DNA of 6,550 nt from Candidatus Omnitrophota bacterium (lineage in GTDB: Bacteria; Omnitrophota; Gorgyraeia; Tantalellales; Tantalellaceae). Below are positions 1-5,312 of the stretch, one piece after another (within the stretch, counting starts at the first letter, position 1; every line of letters begins with the position of its first letter). The DNA lies in contig JAGLIU010000223.1 in NCBI GenBank assembly GCA_023142805.1, positions 1 through 6,550 of the forward strand, given 5' to 3'. The notes below the pieces were generated by a model. That model ran no database searches, was not told the DNA's origin, and saw nothing but the letters and a program-made list of their open reading frames with translations. A program made the position numbers and the translations under genes.

Positions 1-8
1 AAAAACAT

Positions 9-28
9 AGGAGCAACGCCCTGCCCCT
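9..28. repeat. short inverted repeat, possible repeat remnant
   Basis: AGGAGCA (9-15) and TGCCCCT (22-28) are inverted with one mismatch, which becomes a G-U pair in RNA made from the minus strand. The GC-rich run differs from the AT-rich surroundings. It may be the edge of a dispersed intergenic repeat cut by the window start. No upstream gene end is recognisable in 1-84: the short open frames there resemble nothing known to me. Confidence 0.25.
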
Positions 29-84
29 GCATACTCGGGATGTTACTCTCCCCCTACACAAAGAGAGAGGTCTAACTTTCTTGC

Positions 85-113
85 TTGACTTTAGTAAAAG
101 CTTATGATACTAT
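85..113 (+). promoter_or_regulatory. predicted sigma-70-type promoter of parA-parB
   Basis: A -35 box TTGACT (85-90) and a -10 box TACTAT (108-113) are separated by 17 bases, and TGa directly before the -10 makes an extended -10. The expected transcription start is about 119-121, only a few bases before the ATG at 124. The TTG at 85, which would lengthen ParA by 13 residues, is therefore better read as part of the -35 box. The message would be leaderless or nearly so, which agrees with the lack of a Shine-Dalgarno sequence before 124. Confidence 0.6.
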
Positions 114-123
114 TGCATTCAAG

Positions 124-954
124 ATGAAAAAAATAGCATTTTGCAATCAAAAAGGCGGAGTAGCTAAAACCACATCGGCTCTGAATATTGCGGCCTACCT
201 GGCTTTAAACGGCAAAAAAACACTTCTTATTGACATGGATCCGCAAGCTAACGCGACAAGTGGTGTCGGTATTAATAAGAGCACCATAGAGCAAAGCATA
301 TACAATGTGCTTCACGAACATATTGGGTTAGAACAAGCCATTCTTCCTACAGAAATTGAACTTTTATCAATAGTCCCCTCAAATCTTCACCTCACAGGCG
401 CGGAAGTAGAGTTAGTCAACGTTATGGGCAGAGAATATCGTTTAAAAAAAGCGATAGAGGAAATGAAAATTCACTTTGACTATATTATTTTTGATTGCCC
501 CCCCTCTTTGGGACTTTTAACTATAAACGGCCTTACTTCCGCAAATTCGGTTATAATTCCGATACAGTGCGAATATTATGCCTTAGAAGGATTGGGACAA
601 TTGATGCATACCCTTAATCTTATCAAAGAGAATCTCAACCCTGCCCTGGAAGTAGAAGGTGTATTAATGACATTAGCTGATTACAGAACAAACCTGACAA
701 AAGAAGTTATTGATGAAGTTAAAGAATATTTTGAAGACAAAGTTTACAAAACAATTATTCCCAGAACGGTAAAGCTTACAGAAGCTCCCGGCTTTGGAAA
801 ACCAATAGCCTTGTATGCTGAAAATTCTGTAGGGGCAATTAAATATGGAGAAGTAACCCGAGAGATCCTGGGGCTTCCACTAGGAACAGAACCTATTATA
901 GCTAAAGAGGTTAAAATAAATTCGGAGGAAGATCATGGGGAAAAGATTGGGTAA
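124..954 (+). CDS. parA: chromosome partitioning ATPase ParA (Soj)
   Basis: ParA-family P-loop ATPase of 276 residues, a normal length for the Soj type. It binds ATP, dimerises on nucleoid DNA and is released by ParB, helping to segregate replication origins and often tuning replication start. Visible motifs: deviant Walker A KGGVAKTT (residues 10-17, signature lysine K10, P-loop lysine K15), Walker A' DMDPQ (37-41), Walker B region IIFDCPP (121-127), and the Soj-type block IPRTVKLTEAPGFGKPI (about 212-228). The start is put at ATG 124 because homologues begin with MKKIAF-like sequence directly before the P-loop, and because the upstream TTG at 85 sits in the promoter. Its 3' end overlaps parB by 20 bases, so the two are probably translationally coupled. 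The family assignment is secure; the start is probable. Confidence 0.95.
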   Translation: MKKIAFCNQKGGVAKTTSALNIAAYLALNGKKTLLIDMDPQANATSGVGINKSTIEQSIYNVLHEHIGLEQAILPTEIELLSIVPSNLHLTGAEVELVNVMGREYRLKKAIEEMKIHFDYIIFDCPPSLGLLTINGLTSANSVIIPIQCEYYALEGLGQLMHTLNLIKENLNPALEVEGVLMTLADYRTNLTKEVIDEVKEYFEDKVYKTIIPRTVKLTEAPGFGKPIALYAENSVGAIKYGEVTREILGLPLGTEPIIAKEVKINSEEDHGEKIG

Positions 955-1768
955 AGGGCTGGATGCGTTAATTCCGGAAACAGCGAATAAAGACAAACAA
1001 AAGGTTGAAAAAATAAAACTTACAGATATCGTTCCTAATCCTTTCCAGCCGAGAAAAAGGTTCGGAGAGAAGAAAATGGAAGAATTAGTCTCTTCTGTCA
1101 AAGAGAAAGGTGTTATTCAGCCTATTCTTGTAAGGCCGGCTGCAAATGGGTACGAAATTATTGCGGGAGAAAGACGGTGGCGTGCCGCGCAAGAGCTTCA
1201 AATAAACGAAATTCCCGCGATAGTGAGAACCGACATTGACGATGTAAATAGTCTGGAGATATCAATAATTGAAAATATACAAAGAGAAGAATTAAATCCG
1301 ATCGAAGAAGCAAGAGCCTTTCGGGAACTGAACGATAAATTTAAACATACTCTGGAAATTATAGGAACAATGATGGGAAAAGACAAGACAACTATTTCCA
1401 ATAGTCTAAGGTTGCTGGGACTTTCAGAAGATATTCAATTTTATATAGAAGACGGAGATCTTTCCGCGGGACACGCGAAAGTTCTTCTTTCAGTACTTGG
1501 GGATCAGAAAAGAAAACGTATAGCAAAGACTATAATTGAAAAAGGTCTCTCTGTGAGAGAAACAGAGAATTTAGCACAAAAAACTTCAGGGAAAACCCCT
1601 CGAACAAGAAAAATAAAAGATCCGGAAATTTCAAGCATAGAAGAAGAACTCAGGCATAAACTTGGCACAAAAATTAATATACTACATGGGAAGAAACGTG
1701 GAAAAATAGAAATACAATATTACTCAAATGACGACCTTCAAAGATTACTGCATCTAATATTGCAATAA
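935..1768 (+). CDS. parB: chromosome partitioning protein ParB (Spo0J)
   Basis: ParB-family CTP-dependent DNA clamp of 277 residues, normal for chromosomal ParB. It loads at parS sites, slides along DNA and stimulates the ATPase of ParA. Domains in order: N-terminal ParA-contact peptide LGKGLDALIP (5-14); ParB/Srx CTP-binding domain (about 24-125) with GVIQPILVRP (59-68), the GERR phosphate motif (78-81) and ENIQREELNPIEEA (113-126); helix-turn-helix parS-binding region around MMGKDKTTISNSLRLLGL (146-163); and a C-terminal dimerisation segment (about 231-277) ending LLHLILQ. The ATG at 935 has a strong GGAGG (924-928) six bases upstream, placed inside parA. All key residues appear intact. No consensus parS was seen in the window, only a degenerate candidate at 5052-5067. 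Confidence 0.95.
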   Translation: MGKRLGKGLDALIPETANKDKQKVEKIKLTDIVPNPFQPRKRFGEKKMEELVSSVKEKGVIQPILVRPAANGYEIIAGERRWRAAQELQINEIPAIVRTDIDDVNSLEISIIENIQREELNPIEEARAFRELNDKFKHTLEIIGTMMGKDKTTISNSLRLLGLSEDIQFYIEDGDLSAGHAKVLLSVLGDQKRKRIAKTIIEKGLSVRETENLAQKTSGKTPRTRKIKDPEISSIEEELRHKLGTKINILHGKKRGKIEIQYYSNDDLQRLLHLILQ

Positions 1769-1842
1769 AGTGCAAAAATCCCCACTTTCAAGTTAAAACG
1801 AGCCCATCTAAGATAAAAAGTGAAGGTTTACAATTAAAAGTG
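1766..1842. repeat. AAAGTG-type short repeats after parB, possible IS end
   Basis: Starting within the parB stop codon, the motif AAAGTG occurs at 1767-1772, 1817-1822 and 1837-1842, with an inverted copy CACTTT at 1783-1788. The last two direct copies are 20 bases apart, in the related settings GATAAAAAGTGAAG and AATTAAAAGTGAGA. Closely spaced multiple repeats of about 20 bases are known from the ends of IS21-like insertion sequences. No transposase is present, so this could be a remnant end or just an AT-rich coincidence. The 1767-1788 pair could also form a weak hairpin after parB, but without a T-run it is a poor terminator. Confidence 0.3.
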
Positions 1843-2063
1843 AGACCCACTCTCCACAACTCTCCTGTAACTTTTCATATTCTAACATAAGTCGAAAAAT
1901 AAAAGAAGCTTTCCAGTTTGACTCTAAAAACAACATAAAAATCTTTTCAAAAATAACATAAATGGGATAATGTGTTCTATTGTTGTGAATTTCTCTTTCA
2001 AAATGGGGCCCACTAGAGGAAAATAGCGCAAGAAAAGTCTGGACTCTCCCTTTAGTTCGCAAC
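1843..2063. other. intergenic stretch without recognisable gene
   Basis: No open frame here has coding character, and I see no RNA gene. The 84-residue frame on the minus strand (1808-2062) has no start signal and no family resemblance, and it runs through the AAAGTG repeats. The only notable detail is GGGGCCCAC (2005-2013), echoed by GACCCAC (1844-1850). Confidence 0.4.
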
Positions 2064-2085
2064 CTTTTAGTTCTATAACTAAAAG
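2064..2085. repeat. perfect 9-bp hairpin
   Basis: CTTTTAGTT (2064-2072) and AACTAAAAG (2077-2085) are perfect inverted arms around a 4-base loop. There is no T-run on either side in the right place, so it is not a standard intrinsic terminator. It lies upstream of the promoter predicted for the HD gene and could be a protein-binding site, or part of a structured RNA if transcription starts earlier. Confidence 0.5.
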
Positions 2086-2092
2086 CATAAAG

Positions 2093-2134
2093 ATTTACGT
2101 TTTTGTGCCTGGAGCGAAAACGTAACCCGTAAAT
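2093..2134. repeat. nested inverted repeat with alternative pairing
   Basis: TTACGTTTT (2095-2103) pairs perfectly with AAAACGTAA (2117-2125) across a 13-base loop. The overlapping ATTTACG (2093-2099) can instead pair with CGTAAAT (2128-2134). One 5' arm thus has two competing 3' partners. It matches no riboswitch class I can recall. It lies just upstream of the predicted promoter of the HD gene, so an operator is as likely as an RNA element. Confidence 0.45.
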
Positions 2135-2153
2135 GTATTACTATAACTTTTAC

Positions 2154-2182
2154 TTGACCCAGTAACTTCTACGTGCTAAACT
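2154..2182 (+). promoter_or_regulatory. predicted promoter of the HD-domain gene
   Basis: TTGACC (2154-2159), a 17-base spacer and TAAACT (2177-2182) preceded by TGc form a sigma-70-like promoter with an extended -10, the same layout as the parA promoter. The expected start is near 2189, giving a 5' untranslated region of about 68 bases before the ATG at 2257. Confidence 0.4.
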
Positions 2183-2256
2183 GCAATAGTGTTAGTTTAA
2201 TAAATAGCCATATGATGCAGGTTTGAGAGGGAGATACGTATAATAAGGCGAATAAT

Positions 2257-4629
2257 ATGACAAAGAAAAAGAACAAAAGAAAATTGTTGGTTAAAGTGGT
2301 GTCAATACTGCTAATTTTTGTTTTTAGTATTAGTACGATTGCGTGGTCTTTTCCAAGTTTGGGAGAGATCAAAGTGACTCAGGGTGAAACATTGCAGGTT
2401 CCGTCTATTTTTCACCCCATAACAAAAATAACAGGAGAAAAATACGAAACACAGATACGGATCGAAATAGCGATAATTCTCGCGATGATCATAAAGAATA
2501 AAGACGCTGTTTATCCAATATTGAACGCGGAATTAAATAAATGGTATGGGAATCCGCTCAACGAAAAAACAAAAAAAGCGCTGAGAGTGATATCTAACCC
2601 CAAAGAAACTTCTGAGGGTACGGAGCTCAAGGTTGAAATTGAATTCGGGAATAAAGAAGAAGAACAGTTTAAGATTTTATTAAAACGTAAAAGTGTAGAA
2701 GATATTCAGAAAGGTGAAAACAACATAAGGATCATTTTTCTTCAGAAAGAAAGACATACAAAAAAAAGCAAGAACGAAAAAAACGAAGCGGGAAAAACAA
2801 AGAACAATATAGATATTGAAAGATTATATAAAAAAGAAGCCCTTTTGGAAAAATGGCACACAAAGAATGTTGTCCAAATATGTACATGGATAGCCGAACA
2901 AGTCGGGATAAAAGAAGAAGATAAAGAACTTGTGATCAAAGCCGCGATAATACACGATATAGGGAAAAGGAGTTCTTCTTTAAAAGCACATTTTTGTTCT
3001 CCTGAAGAAATAGATAAGAACAAAAGAACAAAGGAGATAAACGGTCATATGCAGAAGTCCGTGGAGATCGCTCAGGAGAAAGGAATACCGTTAAATGAAG
3101 TGGAGAGGATACTTGTTTTAAATCATCATACTCCGGCAAGTATTCTTGAATTGGAAAATGTAAAAAATAAAAGCGAGACAGAGAAGATAAGGATATTAAC
3201 ACTAGCGTACATCTTAACTTTGTCAGATGCGATAGACGCGTATTACATAACTGGAAAACACAGGCCTTACAGGTGGTTAGCGCTAACTGAAGAAAAAACC
3301 AACGGAAGGATCCTGGGTTTTTTAATTGAGCATCTGGAGAAAACCGGATTTATGTTTCCCGAAGAAATGCCCGCTATAGCGAAGAGATTTTTAAAAACGA
3401 ATATGTTTAAACAGATGAAAGAAGCTTCGCGAAAAAAGCCGTATTTCTGGAGCGCGATAGCGGAGTGGGAAAAACTGGGGAAATATGAGGAGTATATGGA
3501 AATTGTTTTTCAAAGGATCAAACAGACAGGAAAGAGTAAAAAAATAGAGGCGTTTATTCAATGGATAAGAGAAACGGCGGACAAGGGAGAGGAATATATG
3601 GATAAAGAAGATATAAATGCCGTCTTGAAGAAAATAAGTGAGGTGTTTTCAGAACAAAAGAAAACCCGAATGAAAAAAGGACAGGATCGAGAGAAAAAAG
3701 TTTCCGTTTTAAATTTAGATGAAATATTTGATAAGGAGAAAAGAAGGATGCCGAAAAGAAAAAATATTTCAAATCTTCAAAACATAAAACAGTTCGCTAA
3801 AACAGAATTATTAGAAAAAGACATGAAAGTGGATATTGTAATAGATACCGCGCTTCTTCAAAAAGAAGAAGAAAGTTTGGACGCGGACATAAAAACGCTT
3901 GCGCAGCTTATTATAAGTTATAGAGATATGAAGAACGTTAATTTTGTGATCGAAAAACGGGAGGATCTTTTAGACAGAAGTGATGTGACGGAAGAGATCG
4001 CGGCGGAAATAACAAATTCTTCTAAAGCGGAAGACATTCTTGAAATGGTAAAAAAAGAGATAAAAAAGTCTGCCATATATTTTAACATTGTATCCGGCAG
4101 TGAAAAAGAACTTATAAACAGAATAAATTTGGAACGGAGAGCTCCTGATAAGAAACCAATAGAGATAAATATCTGTTCTGAGAAAATTTTGGAATGGATG
4201 CAGGATAAAAATATTCCCCTTAAGAAGAATCAGTATCCTGTCGCGGTAAAAAATATTAAGGGAAAAGGTATAGGGAACGATTTTGAAACTGCCTTTTCTT
4301 TGGGGTTTATCAAGGCGGTACTGGTTCAGGCCAAACGTACTGATATTGAAACGGGAGATAGAGAGAAAAAAGCTTTTAAAGAGACAAAAAGAAAAGTAGA
4401 GGGGAAACTCAAGAAATTATATGAAGAAATTTTCCCGGGGAGGATCAAAGGAGAGGCGAATATTGATAAGATAATGGATGGTATGGTTTATAGCGAAGGG
4501 AAGTATTCGGGGTCTATGGTGAGACTCGGATTAGCGCTTGATCTAGTCTTACCAACTGTGACCAGAATAGCGGTAGATAGTATAGTGGATATATACAACA
4601 ACATCCAAATCCCGGTATATTCAGTGTAA
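2257..4629 (+). CDS. exported HD-GYP-like phosphohydrolase-domain protein with unknown C-terminal part
   Basis: A 790-residue protein. The ATG at 2257 is preceded by AAGG (2245-2248) at 8 bases. Residues 1-31 look like a signal peptide: a lysine-rich start, a hydrophobic core (about 10-28) and a possible signal peptidase I site AWS|F (29-32); an uncleaved anchor is also possible. Residues 37-165 are an unassigned domain, followed by a charged linker (166-190). The HD domain spans about 195-340, with H201, H233-D234 in IIHDIGK, H264, H290-H291 and D324 in LSDAIDAY, then RPYR (336-339). This spacing fits HD-GYP metal sites, but HHTPAS replaces the HHExxDGxGYP motif, so cyclic di-GMP hydrolysis cannot be assumed. 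After a Lys/Glu-rich stretch, residues 520-790 form a second unassigned region (for example IDTALL near 529, QYPVAVKNIKGKG near 659-671). The gene stands alone with its own predicted promoter. The HD call is firm; substrate and role are unknown. Confidence 0.85.
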   Translation: MTKKKNKRKLLVKVVSILLIFVFSISTIAWSFPSLGEIKVTQGETLQVPSIFHPITKITGEKYETQIRIEIAIILAMIIKNKDAVYPILNAELNKWYGNPLNEKTKKALRVISNPKETSEGTELKVEIEFGNKEEEQFKILLKRKSVEDIQKGENNIRIIFLQKERHTKKSKNEKNEAGKTKNNIDIERLYKKEALLEKWHTKNVVQICTWIAEQVGIKEEDKELVIKAAIIHDIGKRSSSLKAHFCSPEEIDKNKRTKEINGHMQKSVEIAQEKGIPLNEVERILVLNHHTPASILELENVKNKSETEKIRILTLAYILTLSDAIDAYYITGKHRPYRWLALTEEKTNGRILGFLIEHLEKTGFMFPEEMPAIAKRFLKTNMFKQMKEASRKKPYFWSAIAEWEKLGKYEEYMEIVFQRIKQTGKSKKIEAFIQWIRETADKGEEYMDKEDINAVLKKISEVFSEQKKTRMKKGQDREKKVSVLNLDEIFDKEKRRMPKRKNISNLQNIKQFAKTELLEKDMKVDIVIDTALLQKEEESLDADIKTLAQLIISYRDMKNVNFVIEKREDLLDRSDVTEEIAAEITNSSKAEDILEMVKKEIKKSAIYFNIVSGSEKELINRINLERRAPDKKPIEINICSEKILEWMQDKNIPLKKNQYPVAVKNIKGKGIGNDFETAFSLGFIKAVLVQAKRTDIETGDREKKAFKETKRKVEGKLKKLYEEIFPGRIKGEANIDKIMDGMVYSEGKYSGSMVRLGLALDLVLPTVTRIAVDSIVDIYNNIQIPVYSV

Positions 4630-4657
4630 TCGGTAAAGTTATTGTATTTCTCCTGGA

Positions 4658-4700
4658 CAGATGTTACATTTTTTTGCCTGGCAAAAAAATGTAACATCTG
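4658..4700. repeat. perfect 43-base palindrome (21-bp arms)
   Basis: The arms 4658-4678 and 4680-4700 are exact reverse complements around the single base 4679. The 5' arm begins CAGATGTTACAT, continues with seven T and ends GCC. It starts 29 bases after the HD gene stop. In RNA it would be a very stable hairpin, and it could protect the 3' end or stop transcription, but no T-run follows the 3' arm. A back-to-back pair of mobile-element ends or a small non-autonomous element is an alternative. Confidence 0.85.
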
Positions 4701-4777
4701 GGGTGGATGCTGCTGCCAGAGAAGGATAGGGCAACATATTGTGGGTACCTTCGATGTGTCATTTAAAGAATATGACT

Positions 4778-4844
4778 CTAACGCAAGGCAAAAATCCCTC
4801 TTTCCCTCAGTCATCTGTCAGCCTGACGCAAGGCAAAAATCTCT
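4778..4844. repeat. two 16-base direct repeats, 45-base period
   Basis: ACGCAAGGCAAAAATC occurs exactly at 4781-4796 and 4826-4841. The match extends with mismatches to CTRACGC on the left and YCT on the right. The second copy is preceded by the small palindrome GTCAGCCTGAC (4817-4827), whose right arm overlaps the repeat. This looks like a tandem duplication or a piece of a dispersed intergenic repeat. Confidence 0.75.
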
Positions 4845-4854
4845 TCTTTTTCCT

Positions 4855-4880
4855 GTTATCCTGAGTCAGGGTGAGGATCG
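4855..4880. repeat. short CATCCTGAG-type repeat copy
   Basis: TATCCTGAG near the start and GAGGATC near the end are inverted (ATCCT / AGGAT), with the palindrome CCTGAGTCAGG (4860-4870) inside. It resembles the longer element at 4891-4946 in its outer arms and probably belongs to the same repeat family, with a shorter centre. Confidence 0.5.
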
Positions 4881-4890
4881 CTCCCCCTCC

Positions 4891-4946
4891 TGTCATCCTG
4901 AGCGACTTCTGCGAAGCTTTAGCGAAGCAGAGAAGTCGAAGGATCT
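4891..4946. repeat. CATCCTGAG...GAAGTCGAAGGATCT intergenic repeat
   Basis: An imperfect long hairpin. GTCATCCTGAG (4892-4902) with CGACTTCTGC (4903-4912) faces GCAG (4927-4930), AGAAGTCG (4931-4938) and AAGGATC (4939-4945). The centre carries the direct repeat GCGAAGC at 4911-4917 and 4922-4928. From memory, repeats beginning TGTCATCCTGAGCG and ending GTCGAAGGATCT are common between genes in many unrelated bacterial genomes; their function is not settled. Confidence 0.65.
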
Positions 4947-5051
4947 GGTCTAAGTTTTTCAGAATTTGGATATAAAAGTACCCGATTGTCTTGATACCAC
5001 CGGGGGGGAGAAAAGACATCAGGGAGGAACGCTTGAAAGGCACGGAGTTAT

Positions 5052-5067
5052 CATTTCATGTGGAACA
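5052..5067 (-). other. degenerate parS-like site
   Basis: On the minus strand the sequence is TGTTCCACATGAAATG. Compared with the consensus parS TGTTNCACGTGAAACA, the left half is complete and three positions differ in the right half. It lies about 3.3 kb after parB. A match of this quality could arise by chance in a window this size, so this is a weak candidate only. Confidence 0.2.
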
Positions 5068-5083
5068 TTCGAAGGGCACACGG

Positions 5084-5111
5084 AGTAGCTGGGGTTTAAA
5101 CCCCAGCTACT
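5084..5111. repeat. perfect 28-base palindrome
   Basis: AGTAGCTGGGGTTT (5084-5097) and its exact reverse complement (5098-5111) meet without a loop. It sits 33 bases before the -35 box of the pyr promoter. It could be a binding site for a dimeric protein, a cruciform, or the core of a short dispersed repeat. In RNA it would fold into a GC-rich hairpin, but there is no T-run to make it a terminator. Confidence 0.85.
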
Positions 5112-5143
5112 GATTTGTAGCTTGACATCAGGGGAGAAAAGAC

Positions 5144-5172
5144 TTGACATAACGTGTTTAAAATAGTATGAT
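5144..5172 (+). promoter_or_regulatory. predicted pyr operon promoter
   Basis: TTGACA (5144-5149), a 17-base spacer and TATGAT (5167-5172) make a near-consensus sigma-70 promoter. Transcription should begin near 5179, leaving a leader of about 130 bases before pyrR. The leader holds a PyrR-binding hairpin, a leader ORF and a terminator. Confidence 0.8.
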
Positions 5173-5187
5173 TGTGTGGAATTAGAA

Positions 5188-5221
5188 CCTTTTAAAATTG
5201 GTCCGGAGAGGCCAAAAAAGG
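5188..5221 (+). promoter_or_regulatory. PyrR-binding RNA hairpin in the pyr leader
   Basis: The known PyrR-loop consensus is ARUCCNGNGAGGYU; the leader has GGTCCGGAGAGGCC at 5200-5213, in which the first and last bases deviate together as a G-C pair. The fold is classic: lower stem CCTTTT (5188-5193) with AAAAGG (5216-5221), an AAAA bulge (5194-5197), upper stem TTGG (5198-5201) with CCAA (5212-5215), and the conserved purine-rich loop. PyrR with UMP or UTP should bind and lock it. The lower stem takes in the GG of AAAGGAG (5217-5223), the ribosome-binding site of the leader ORF, so binding should also hide that site. Confidence 0.85.
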
Positions 5222-5228
5222 AGTAAAT

Positions 5229-5312
5229 ATGAAAAATGTACATATAAAAGCCTGCTTATCGAATGATGAGAGGGCTTTTTTTTTGCCAGGATCAAAAAGT
5301 GAGGGAAAATGA
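5229..5312 (+). CDS. 27-codon pyr leader peptide ORF
   Basis: ATG 5229 follows AAAGGAG (5217-5223) at 5 bases, and the frame runs for 27 residues to TGA 5310-5312. The peptide starts [10 protein letters not shown] and contains DERAFFLPG; the FFL codons are read from the T-run of the terminator. The stop overlaps the pyrR start as ATGA, so terminating ribosomes could restart on pyrR. The whole terminator hairpin lies inside this ORF. The likely role is regulatory: translation through the ORF would prevent terminator folding, while PyrR binding upstream would block its start. It probably has no function as a peptide. A chance ORF is possible, but the ribosome-binding site and exact overlap argue against that. 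Confidence 0.6.
   Translation: MKNVHIKACLSNDERAFFLPGSKSEGK
5246..5284 (+). terminator. intrinsic terminator / attenuator of the pyr operon
   Basis: The arm 5246-5260 (AAAAGCCTGCTTATC) pairs with 5265-5279 (GATGAGAGGGCTTTT) around the loop GAAT, with 14 of 15 positions paired (two G-U) and one G-A mismatch. A continuous T-run covers 5276-5284. This is a strong rho-independent terminator upstream of pyrR, as expected for PyrR attenuation. A separate antiterminator is not obvious: only short pairings such as CTTTTA (5189-5194) with TAAAAG (5245-5250), or AGGC (5209-5212) with GCCT (5250-5253), compete with it. Confidence 0.85.

Larger units (their letters stand above)
4630..5143. other. repeat-rich intergenic region
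   Basis: About 500 bases without a credible gene. The frames that are open here (for example + 4642-4953) run through palindromes and direct repeats and look non-coding. The content is a succession of separate repeats, annotated individually: a 43-base palindrome, 16-base direct repeats, two CATCCTGAG-type elements, a 28-base palindrome and interleaved direct repeats reaching the pyr promoter. In 4701-4777 I see nothing. Confidence 0.6.
5005..5143. repeat. interleaved direct repeats flanking the 28-base palindrome
   Basis: GGGGAGAAAAGAC occurs at 5005-5017 and 5131-5143. GACATCAGGG occurs at 5015-5024 and 5124-5133. The two words follow each other in opposite order in the two places. In addition TTGACAT is present at 5122-5128 and 5144-5150, 22 bases apart, the second being the pyr -35 box. 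This may be a local duplication with the palindrome between the copies. Confidence 0.55.

Noticed and set aside
1767..1788. Terminator for parAB
   Set aside because: The stem has only six base pairs and no T-run follows.
1808..2062. 84-residue open frame on the minus strand after parB
   Set aside because: No ribosome-binding site or family resemblance, and it crosses short repeats; the AT-rich sequence explains it.
2064..2134. Known riboswitch class (cyclic di-GMP, preQ1, TPP, fluoride)
   Set aside because: None of the conserved sequence blocks I remember for these classes is present.
4488..4814. 108-residue open frame on the minus strand
   Set aside because: It overlaps the end of the HD gene antisense and contains the palindrome; no start signal or similarity.
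4642..4953. 103-residue open frame on the + strand in the repeat region
   Set aside because: It runs through the 43-base palindrome and the direct repeats and is rich in Cys and repeated words; it is not protein-like.
4971..4976. TATAAA as a promoter -10 box
   Set aside because: No acceptable -35 box lies 16-18 bases upstream and no gene follows nearby.
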